Shown: piece by piece, positions 55,781-64,000 of the stretch
Position numbering within the stretch: position 1 is the stretch's first letter
Layout of the letters: each line of letters opens with the position of its first letter
Assembly: GCF_040869045.1 (NCBI RefSeq)
Contig: NC_090319.1
Location: 391,421,601 to 391,485,600, forward strand
DNA: 64,000 nt
From: Eurosta solidaginis
Taxonomy: Eukaryota; Arthropoda; Insecta; Diptera; Tephritidae
Direction: 5' to 3'
Translations under genes and position numbers: made by a program
Notes under the pieces: model-generated
Seen by the model: only the letters and a program-made list of their open reading frames with translations
What the model was told of the DNA's origin: nothing
The model's database searches: none

Positions 55781-55872
55781 ATTTGCCCAACAACCAAAAA
55801 GTCCAGCCGAAGCTGACCAAATTGATATGGTGTTCGGTTATTTACTTGCAAGCATTCGTGAAAAAGTAATGC

Positions 55873-56463
55873 GGCAGTTATGCGGCAGTTACCCACCGAC
55901 GTGTGCCGTACGTAAGGACGTTTGTCGTACGAAGCACGTTTGACCGAACTCTCAAGCCCGTAGGAATCAATGTGTGCGTCTGTGTACATGTACATAACAT
56001 ATTTGTGTGTGTATTGTTTACAGATAAGCACTGTTGCCATTGACCATTTTGCATGTATGCTTATGGAAACATCAACTTTTTCCAATTTAATTTTTGATAT
56101 TGTAAAAGGCCGGAATACATATTAAATAAGTATAAATAGATAAAATATTTATAATCAGCACTTTTACATAATTATTTCGAATTATTTTCACAATTTTTCA
56201 AACTTTAATTAGGCGTTTTTGCATAAAATTGCAAACGGTCAAAAATTAGCGTACAAAAGTTTACTAGGCAACTCTGTCTAGTGAGAGAGTGATCAGCTGA
56301 CACGTTCTTACGGAAAAAATCAAAATTGTTTTGATTTCTACGTTCCGGGCTACGTACGTACGGGCGTTGCACGTCGGTGAGTTTTCGTTTACATTGCACA
56401 CTCATAAGATAGGTCGTGTCAGCTGACACGTTTTTGGTACGTACGTTCGTGAGTAACCACGGC
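55873..56463. mobile_element. ~590-bp MITE, GCGGCAGTTACCCAC family, in gag
   Basis: Reverse-orientation copy of 60653-61235: GCGGCAGTTACCCACCGACG at the left, GACACGTTTTTGGTACGTAC near the right. An 11-bp repeat TATGCGGCAGT marks the left edge. The right TIR is worn (GTGAGTAACCACGGC). Confidence 0.82.
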
Positions 56464-56936
56464 TTAAGCCGTCATAAGGTCACGACATACGAACAACTTC
56501 TCAAAGATGCACGAGAAGTTGAGTTATCACTAATGGAACGTGAAAGTGCTAAAAAGCCACAACAGCAAGTACCCCGATGTACATATTGTAACAAAAAGGG
56601 ACATTTACGCGAAAACTGTTTTAAAAAACAGAAAGCGGAAAACATTGATACAAATGCAGCTAAAGTCGCCGCAGCAATAGTAGCCAAACCGAAGTTTGCT
56701 TGCTACGGGTGTAACGCACCTGGCGTGACGCGTGCTAATTGTACAGTGTGCAACAAAAATAAAAGTTCTTCGAGTGGAACTATAAACTTTAATGCGATAA
56801 CCCCCGTAAATATTGGCAGAGATATGCCGATAGTTAATGTGCAGCTTTTCGGTGTGCCAGGTCAGACCTATTTTGATACTGGTGCACGTACTAGTCTGGC
56901 AAGCGCAAATTTGAAACGGGTTATGGATTTTATGGG

Positions 56937-59087
56937 TTGCATATATCAAAACGTGACTTGCGATATTGCGCTAGCAGATGGTATAGTGTCGAGAAAAAAT
57001 TGTTTGGCAACTGTTTGAATATACAATTCATTGTATTACCAGATGCAGATAACAACCGCACGTTACTTGGCGCTGATTTTCTTGAGCAAGTTAATATCGT
57101 ACTCAATATGGGGCAGAGGTACTGGTATTTTGAGGATAACCCCACGCAGCACTTCGATTTTGTAGAAAAAGCGCCAGTTAATGTAATAGATGTGGTGAAA
57201 GTAGCTAATGTTACTCCCAAACGAAAACTACCAGCTAGAAATCCCAATGCTCAAGCATACATGACGGAGTTCGAAAGTTATGGCCCTAATATACCGACAA
57301 ATGACTACTCGCCAACTTCGATCCAAGCCATATTTAAAGATTCTTTACCAGCGGATTCGTTTACGCCACAGAGACAAAAGGAGCCAACACTATTTCCGAG
57401 CCTCGTTTACAAACAATACGATGACAACGATGACGATTTTATGAGATTATACTCAATTGATTTTAAATTGCTAAAGCCCACAGATGGTACTAATCTAAAT
57501 ATGCAACAAAAGGAACAACTAAATGAAATTCTCCAAGCTAATGCAGAAGCATTCGGCAATGTACGTGAACCATCACCATACGCTGAGCACAAAATAGACA
57601 CAAGCGACCATGAACCGATTTTTAGTCCACCATTTCGCCTTTCTTTTGCGAAAACTCATCAATTGAAAGCGGAAGTCCAGAAGATGATCGAAAGTGGAGT
57701 AATTGAAGAAGGTGAATCACCATGGGCATCTCCAGTCGTTATAGTGCCAAAGAAAACTGGCGGAATTCGAGTTTGTATCGATTATCGAAAATTTAATGCG
57801 GTAACTGTGCCAGACAGATATCCATTACCAAGAATGGATGATATGCCGCAAAGAGTACAAAATTTATGTCTACACTAGATTTACAAAGCGGTTATTACCA
57901 AATAAAAATGAATAACAAAGATGCTTACAAAACTACTTTTATTACCCCTTTTGGAACATATTTTTTTAGAAGAATGCCATTTGGTTTGCGTAATGCACCC
58001 GCAACTTTCCAGCGTCTCATGGACCGGTTTAAAGCTTCAATTCCCAAGGTTCAACTGTTGATATACCTTGATGACCTAATTGTTTGCTCCTCTTCATATG
58101 ATGAGCACCTCAATGATCTTGATCTTGTTCTTTCAAAGTTGCAACAATATAAGCTACGGGTAAATAATAGTAAGAGTAAGTTTTGTTATGAACACGTAAA
58201 GTATTTAGGTCACGTAATTACGGCCGACGGCATATGTGTAGATGAAGAGAAAACAGCTGCCATTAGCCAAAGAAAAGAGCCGCGAAATGTAAAGGAGCTA
58301 ATTTCATTTGTCCAAACTTGTTCTTGGTACAGAAGATTTATTTCTGGCTATGCCGAGCTCTCGAAACCATTAACTGAACTTATGAAAAAGAATGTAAAGT
58401 GGTGTTGGACGGAAAGGCAAAAAGTTGCCTTTGAATCACTTAAGCAAGCCTTAACGTCAGCACCCATATTAAAACAGGCTCAGGATAACATGCCGTTTTG
58501 TATAAAGGCCGATGCGAGCGTGTACGCTATTGGCGCAGCTTTACTCCAGGGGGAGGAGAGCAAAGAGCATCCAATTGAATATGCAAGCCGATTGTTGTCA
58601 GCAGCTGAGCGAAAATATTCCACCACTGAGCGGTAAGCCCTGGCTATAGTGTTCAAAGTTCCGTGGCTATATCGAAGGTTCCGAAATAATCTTGGTTACA
58701 GACCATCAACCCTTAAAATGGCTACTCACAATCAAATCCCCTTCTGGTCGTCTAGCACGATGGGCTTTACAAATTCAGCAATACGATTTTAAAGTTCAAT
58801 ACAGTCCTGGTAAAACTAATTCTCTAGCTGATATGTTATCTCGTCCATTAAGTGATGACACACAAATTGAAGTCGAACATAATTATATATGTGCCTTTCA
58901 AGTAGATTTTCCCCGAAAAAGTAGCAAAGAAATACGGGATGAGCAGTTAAAATACGAATATATACAAAAGATTATATCGTCAATAGAGTCCCAAGACGAT
59001 AATTTAACTTTTTGGTCAAACAGAGGATACGTGCTTTTTGATGGGATCCTATTCTGTTATGCAAATGAGGATAGGGAAGAAGCCTAA
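56937..59087 (+). pseudogene. pol: gypsy element E protease end, RT and RNase H
   Basis: Frame 56937-57878: IQFIVLPDADNNRTLLGADF, a long spacer, then RT entry VIEEGESPWASPVVIVPKK, VCIDYRKFNAVT and YPLPRMDDM. A 1-nt shift near 57850 leads to 57866-58636: STLDLQSGYYQIKM, FFRRMPFGLRNAPATFQRLM, LIYLDDLIVC (YLDD), YLGHVITADGICVDE, YRRFISGYAELSKPL and RNase H CIKADASVYAIGAALL. A TAA at 58634 and a frame break follow; RNase H resumes 58692-59087 (VTDHQPLKWLL, NSLADMLSRPL) and stops at 59087. At least four lesions. Confidence 0.87.
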
Positions 59088-60238
59088 ATGGTAGTTCCAC
59101 AACAGGAACGAGCAGACCTAATCAAGAAATACCACGACGAGAGCACTGCAGGCCACTACAGCGTCGAAAGAAGCATTCATCGAATTGCTATTTTTGGCCA
59201 AGCATGCGAACCGATATTGCAAAGCATATTAAAGCCTGTATAGAATGCCAAAGATATAAAGCAACCAATCTAAAACCAATGGGTCTTTTCCAGACCACAA
59301 GCAGTAATCAACGATTTGAAGTTGTAGCAGTTGACTTATTTGGCCCTTTGCCAAAAACAAATGATGGTTTTCAATGGATACTAGTAGCAGAGGATGTTGC
59401 ATCGCGTTGGACAAAACTTTTCGCCCTTAAAGAAGCAACAGCCGAAATTTGTGCAAAAACTTTAATCGACGAAATATTTCTTCGCTATGGGATCCCTCGC
59501 CGACTAAAATCTGACAACGGTGTCCAGTTCATATCGGCGATAATGCAAAAGGTTGCCTACTGTATGGGAATTGAGCAACAATTCACACCTGTCTATCATC
59601 CGCAAGCTAATCCTGTCGAGCGTAAGAACAGAGATATCAAAACTCAATTAGCTATCCTTGTTGGCAATGAGCACAATACATGGAATCTGAATCTACCCGC
59701 AATAAGATTCGCATTAAATACGGCCAAATGTCAAAGTACTGGCTTCACATCTGCATACCTAACGTTCGGTAGAGAGCTGCGTACCCTAGACGACGTACAA
59801 CATGACGTAAAAACTATTGTGGAATGTGAAAATTTTATTCCGCAAATAACGCCTTATCTTCAAAGAATCAGCGTTGAATTACAACATGCAAAGGAAACTC
59901 AACATCATATGCAAGACAAAAACAAATCCTATTTTGATCAGCGCAGACGATCTCAAGACGACTTCGATATCGGTACGGAAGTACTTGTAACTACGCACAC
60001 CTTAAGTCAAGCATCAAAGAACCTAACATCAAAATTTGTTCCAAAAAGAGATGGTCCTTATACTACCATTCGCAAAGTTGGTTCATCTTCATATGAAATC
60101 GCATCAAAACAAAACCTAAACTTACCATTAGGAACATATCACGTTTCATCACTTACAAAATACAATCATAACAACCAAGAAGAATCTCCAGCACCCATGC
60201 GACCTTTACGTAGACGAGGAAGGCCAAAGAAAAATTAA
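59088..60238 (+). pseudogene. pol: gypsy element E integrase
   Basis: Zinc region KKYHDESTAGHYSVERSIHR then a frameshift near 59190, then IKACIECQRYKATN. The core is uninterrupted from 59204: VVAVDLFGPLPKT, RLKSDNGVQFIS and HPQANPVERKNRDIKTQ supply D, D and E. The C-terminal part has FDQRRRSQDDFDIGTEVLVT and FVPKRDGPYTTIRKVGSSSY, ending RPLRRRGRPKKN (AT-hook-like tail) at 60238. The catalytic core itself looks intact, but the zinc region is out of frame and preceded by a stop. Confidence 0.85.
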
Positions 60239-60420
60239 AAGTTTTGTCGTGCCTTCGGGACGATTTAGTCACGCCAAAGGGGGAGATTGTAACATAGCAA
60301 TATCTAGCATAACATATTTCTTTAATATAATATGACAATACCTTGCATGGCAATACCTTGTATGGCAATACCTTGTATGTATCTTTTATGGCAATGCCTT
60401 ATGCGGCAGTAATGCGGCAG

Positions 60421-60650
60421 TAAAGCGGGAGTCATTGGTGCTTTATCGGTAACCGTATCGGTAACCTTATAACAGCTGATTCGACCAATCTTATGAGAAT
60501 CAATGCAATCGATTATTGGTGTCGCTAAGGTCGTAACCGTATCGTAGCCAACCAATTGTGTTTTGGTTAACCGTCGTAACGATAAACAGCTGATTACGTT
60601 AGGGATACGGATACAGCGATACGACCTACGGCACCAATGACTCCGGCTTT
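60421..60650. mobile_element. ~230-bp MITE, GGAGTCATTGGTGC family, copy 1
   Basis: TAAAGCGGGAGTCATTGGTG at the left and GCACCAATGACTCCGGCTT at the right. The interior includes AACAGCTGATTCGACCAA and CGATTATTGGTG. Non-coding. Confidence 0.85.
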
Positions 60651-60652
60651 AT

Positions 60653-61235
60653 GCGGCAGTTACCCACGAACGTACGTAGAAAAAACGTGTCAGCTGACAC
60701 GACCTATCTTATGAGTGTGCAATGTAAACGAAAACTCACCGACGTGCAACGCCCGTACGTACGTAGCCCGGAACGTAGAAATCAAAACAATTTTGATTTT
60801 TTCCGTAAGAACGTGTCAGCTGATCGCTCTCTCACTAGACAGAGTTGCCTAGTAAACTTTTGTGCGCCAATTTTTAACCGTTTGCAATTTTATGCAAAAA
60901 CACCTAATTATAGTTTGAAAAATTGTGAAAATAATTCGAAATAATAATGCAAAAGTGCTGATTATAAATATGTAATCTATTTATACTTATTTAATATGTA
61001 TTCCGGCCTTTTACAATATCAAAAATTAAATTGGAAAAAGTTGATGTTTCCATAAGCATGCATGCAAACTGGCCAATGGCAACAGTGCTTTGTTGTAAAC
61101 AATACACACACAAATATCTTATGTACATGTACACGGACGCACACATTGATTCCTACGGGCTTGAGAGTTCGGCCAAACGTGCTTCGTACGACAAACGTCC
61201 GTACGTACGGCACACGTCGGTGGGTAACTGCCGCA
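60653..61235. mobile_element. 583-bp MITE, GCGGCAGTTACCCAC family, TTA target duplication
   Basis: TGCGGCAGTTACCCAC and GTGGGTAACTGCCGCA, flanked by TTA on both sides (60650-60652, 61236-61238). Subterminal ACGTACGT and GTCAGCTGACAC palindromes. TTA duplication fits PIF/Harbinger. Related copy 55873-56463 (inverted); fragment near 11670-11710. Confidence 0.9.
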
Positions 61236-61385
61236 TTAGTATGACATTACTTTTGCGCTATCAAATGTATCGTACTATAGTTGTCTCTTTTTATCTTGAG
61301 TAATTTGATTTGTATAACTTTTTATAACAGAATGTTCTAGAAATGATTTTGCCATGTGAAAAGGTATAAAAAGCAAGCGCACTCA

Positions 61386-61608
61386 TAAAGCTGGAGACAT
61401 TGGTGCTTTATCGGTAACCGTATAGGTAACCTTATAACAGCTGATTCGACCAACCTTATGAGAATCAATGCAATCGATTATTGGTGCCGCTAAGGTCGTA
61501 ATCGTATCGTAGCCAACTAATTGGGTTTTGGTTTACCGTCGTAACGATAAACAGCTGATTACGTTAGGGATACGGATACAGCGATACGGCACCAATGACT
61601 CCGGCTTA
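61386..61608. mobile_element. GGAGTCATTGGTGC-family MITE, copy 2
   Basis: Same orientation as 60421-60650 and ~93% alike by eye; ends AAGCTGGAGACATTGGTGC and GCACCAATGACTCCGGCTT. Confidence 0.87.
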
Positions 61609-61987
61609 ATTCTTCATCATTTCGTTCTGCGATCGGCGGTAAAAACATCTCCAAGCTAAATGCAGAGTGTGTGGTAGGCGCTAAGCCCGCCGCACTTTGT
61701 GTTAAAGCAAAGGAGATGTACTTGAGTAAACTGCGTTGTAGTGTGGATAGCGATGGCTAGCCGCTGCAATGACCAAACATCGCTGAACGAAATTTCCAAC
61801 TACGTTTCATCTAGTTTATTAGTTTACTTTTACATTCACCAAAATTAAATTGTTTTACCTTTTAAAAATTTTAACAAAAATAAAAGTTTTCTTAAATATT
61901 AAAAACTTCAACGTTTCTATAAAAACATTAAACGGAGTAACCGATACTCTACAACCTTGAGTTTCGGAATCAAGGGGTGATTTTACA

Positions 61988-62637
61988 TAGGAATTTCATA
62001 GTGGCGCCTCTGGTGCAGAAAAAAAAATTGGAATTTGTGATCCAGTGTAATTAATCAAAAATAAATTATATATATGTATTTTATTTTATTTTCGTGAAAA
62101 TACTGTGGTATCCAGTTAGAGAACCACAAGTTGGGAATTAAATTTTTTCAACTTAAGTAATAGTATTTTTTGTTTTATAAAAAACTCCCTCTTTTGCTGA
62201 GTACGCTAGGATTCTCGAGTTGAGCCACTGTTTCGAAACAACTCTTGAGATTTTAGAAGTATGCCTTGTCATCAACATGAGCTCCAATGGTATTCAAGCC
62301 CAAATGCTTGTTGGGTATTTTCAACGCAATTACGAACGAGCGAAAATAAATGATAGGTTAACTAGAGGATAACCCTGCCAGATCGGCCGCTTAAGCTCAG
62401 CTTAAACTTTAGTTAAAGTAGACTGAAAAACTACACAATAAGGTTAAGCCTAGTTTAACTGACAAACTGAGTTGAACTTGTACTGAAAAACCGGGCCTAA
62501 AATGGGGTAAATTTTGCTTCAAGGAAATAATGCAAATATTAAATTTAAATGCCTTTGTTACATATTATGCAAAGCGCATGCATGATGTGCAAAAGGTTTT
62601 GGTTCGCAACCCACTGAGTTTTTTGGTAGTTCTTGTA
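61988..62637. other. Spacer, no gene
   Basis: TGGCGCC at 62002-62008 follows the presumed LTR end by 14 bp, reminiscent of a lysine-tRNA primer site, but no internal region follows. The rest is AT-rich with no supported feature. Confidence 0.35.
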
Positions 62638-63014
62638 GCTATAAGGACACACCCGAAGGCCTTGGGGAGTGTTACCGATGTTGATGGTCCTTTTCCGGAT
62701 GCAGAACCGGGACGTTCCGGTAACAAGCACCATTAAGGGATTAGCCCGACCATCTCGGGAACGATTTGGTACGAATACATGAAACCTTCTAGGCCAAACC
62801 GGCCTCCCACCCCCTAGATCTATAAGTTACTTGGGGTCGCCAGATCCTCGGCTGTCAAAGAAACAGGATTCGCCACGGGTAGGTGGGGTTGACAATTGGG
62901 TTGGAGAAGCTATATATTGCGCTGCAAACCCCTTGAATCAATTTGGTATTTTAGTCGCCTCTTACGACAGGCATTCCTACCGCGGGTATATTCTAAGCCC
63001 CCTAACCCGCTGGG
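62638..63014 (-). mobile_element. SINE-like element, fuller copy
   Basis: Same family as 5068-7242: GTTACCGATGTTGATGGTCC, TTAGCCCGACCATCTCG, TTTTAGTCGCCTCTTACGAC and CCCCTAACCCGCTGGGG in order. The minus-strand orientation is inferred from the CAA-type tail of the other copy; here the tail is eroded. TTTTGGT may be the duplicated target. Plus-strand ORFs through it are not genes. Confidence 0.7.
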
Positions 63015-63119
63015 GTCTTTTGGTCTTACCAATTCATATGGCCAATATGTCATTTGGGGAGTGAAAATGAATTTGTATCTGTATTCTTCAACAACATAAT
63101 TTTGTTTGAACAGTCCTCT

Positions 63120-63425
63120 AGCATCCACTATTGGAAATGTCTTCGACAGGTACTGTTAAGGAACTGCTCGCTGTACTCACTGCAGTAATTGACGAAAGAG
63201 AAGTACATAGAACTACGTTCTTCTTCAGAAATTACAGGCGCTATTTCTCCTAAAGTTACATTCTTTTGTTCTGAGGAAGACGGATCCTTATGGATCCTTA
63301 CGGCGGAGATGGTTATTTAAATTTGATGTGTTTCCAGAAAATTCAAATTTTTTTTGCATATATTGCATTTATCTTCATTGCCCTTTTTGGTGAAAAACTC
63401 CCAAACGAAAGATCTCTTCAATCCA
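63120..63425 (-). pseudogene. hAT-type BED zinc-finger remnant
   Basis: Minus strand from 63420: RSFVWEFFTKKGNEDKCNIC, the W...F...CxxC half of a BED finger. A frameshift leads to TSNLNNHLRRKDP, the matching second half (the last His appears as Asp). A 10-bp tandem duplication around GGATCC (63281-63300) shifts the frame again, then EEERSSMYFSFVNYCSEYSE. BED fingers sit at the N-terminus of hAT transposases. The upstream start is removed by the LTR at 63443. Confidence 0.68.
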
Positions 63426-63442
63426 CGCCACATTGTATATAT

Positions 63443-63987
63443 TGTGACGAACTTACTGCAATTCCGCTTATTCTAAATCTTCTGCTAATGTTCGTGTCGC
63501 TAAATTGTTGAATAAATAACTCCAATATTCAATAATGCAAAATGGCCTTTATTAAAGTACTTCAGAATAACACTACTATTGCTCGCCAGATAGCGTCTTA
63601 AATCAAACTGATTGTCGCGCCTCTACTGTTGCTGCCTTTTATACTCTATGATTACTCGTTCGCATCTTCTAGGCGCTTCCATTTCCAGAATATACTAGTT
63701 GGTTATCTACTATAAATTTTTCAGCTATAACTACAGATGCACAATTTTTATAGCTTCTCTCACAGCTCATGCGCGTATGTTTGTGAGTAATACTTGCACA
63801 ATTATAATTGCATACTTTTGGGAGCATCTGAGATAAGATATCTGCATGCGTTTGTGCGCCGCCTCTCCGCTGCGTGCACGCACACATGTGTAGAAATAAC
63901 GACTGAATTATTGATGTGCATACCAGTCACTGCTTAGCATCGGCTTAGAGATGATGGTATCCCTTAGTGCTGCTAATATTCGTTACA
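63443..63987 (-). mobile_element. Inverted LTR of the gypsy D family, at window edge
   Basis: Minus strand: polypurine AGGTGGAGGGCAG (63988-64000) then TGTAACGAATATTAGC, a TATA box GCTATAAAAATT (about 63745), TTTAATAAAGG near 63552, and the end AAGTTCGTCACA at 63443. It matches 50446-50999 with substitutions throughout. The adjacent polypurine tract shows it is a 3' LTR whose internal region lies beyond the window. Confidence 0.88.
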
Positions 63988-64000
63988 CTGCCCTCCACCT

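Larger units (their letters stand above)
54598..57018 (+). pseudogene. gag: gypsy element E gag and protease start, split by two TIR elements
   Basis: Gag pieces: 54598-54889 (FKMVEKINDTDAVNGMPMLL, DAAEWWRGVKEE, FADVVRMLRESFSP), 55781-55872 (EADQIDMVFGYLLASIREKV) and 56464-56760 (KVTTYEQLLKDAREVELSLM, then knuckles CTYCNKKGHLRENC and a degenerate CYGCNAPGVTRANC). Protease: PIVNVQLFGVPGQTYFDTGA with the DTGA motif; the frame shifts near 56990. The capsid N-terminus and 5' LTR are missing. The reading resumes correctly across the first insert. Confidence 0.83.
60288..61987 (+). mobile_element. 3' LTR of gypsy element E, with three nested MITEs
   Basis: Polypurine AAGGGGGAGAT then TGTAACATAGCAATATC. 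LTR parts: 60288-60420, 61239-61385 with a TATA box GGTATAAAAAGCAAGCG near 61367, and 61609-61987 with AATAAAAG near 61878, ending GATTTTACA. The boundaries of the last part are inferred from TGTAA...TTACA symmetry. The open stretch at 61612-61762 lies in this transcribed LTR region and is probably not coding. Confidence 0.6.

Noticed and set aside
61612..61762. About 50 open codons (SAIGGKNISKLNAEC onward) that look coding
   Set aside because: No ATG, no clear splice sites and no recognisable family. It lies in the inferred transcribed part of the gypsy E LTR, downstream of its TATA box.
62002..62008. TGGCGCC as a lysine-tRNA primer-binding site
   Set aside because: Only seven bases match, and no gag or other internal retroelement sequence follows.

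Overview
This is eukaryotic, AT-rich, transposon-saturated insect DNA. The mix of elements (mdg1/412-like, other Ty3/gypsy and Ty1/copia LTR elements, PHD-finger non-LTR elements, many short TIR elements, ~130-bp tandem arrays) suggests a dipteran, most likely a tephritid fruit fly. That assignment rests on familiarity with these repeats and was not tested.

Host gene. I see one credible host gene, on the + strand. Exon 1 (1054-1203) encodes 50 residues with a type II signal anchor and ends ...LRMISI at a GTAAGT donor. Exon 2 (35049-35144) starts after TTTATAG, encodes VFRHGEKTP...DWPGGLGALTQ and ends at GTAAGA. Both are phase 0 and join into the N-terminus of a histidine acid phosphatase (RHGxxxP motif). 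Intron 1 would be 33.8 kb; intron 2 runs past the right edge (>28.8 kb). Almost everything else is mobile DNA inside these two introns.

Layout. 1-7300: short TIR/foldback elements, a 151-bp palindrome, a (CAA)n-tailed SINE-like element split by a 1.9-kb foldback. 7298-20465: an mdg1/412-like LTR element, gutted and invaded by a full-length-ended non-LTR element in its 5' LTR (with a 2A-like motif), a MITE and another insert in RT, and a second non-LTR element plus MITE in its 3' LTR. 20466-27390: a near-identical direct copy of 13533-20465. 27536-28224: long-arm foldback. 28279-33437: a minus-strand gypsy pol fused to a minus-strand non-LTR element. 33438-34828: a Harbinger-type element inside an LTR. 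35642-46197: a copia element whose leader holds a 4.8-kb dispersed repeat that itself holds a non-LTR element. 46334-51000: a gypsy element with its 3' LTR, followed by a ~128-bp tandem array. 52560-54077: a broken gene of an arthropod multicopy family. 54598-61987: another gypsy element riddled with MITEs. 62638-64000: SINE-like copy, hAT BED-finger remnant, and an inverted LTR whose element continues outside the window.

Nearly all element genes are broken by stops, frameshifts, deletions or nested insertions. No coding capacity for autonomous transposition survives intact here. I saw no tRNA, rRNA, CRISPR or bacterial-type operon signals. Family names below come from motif recognition, without database searches.
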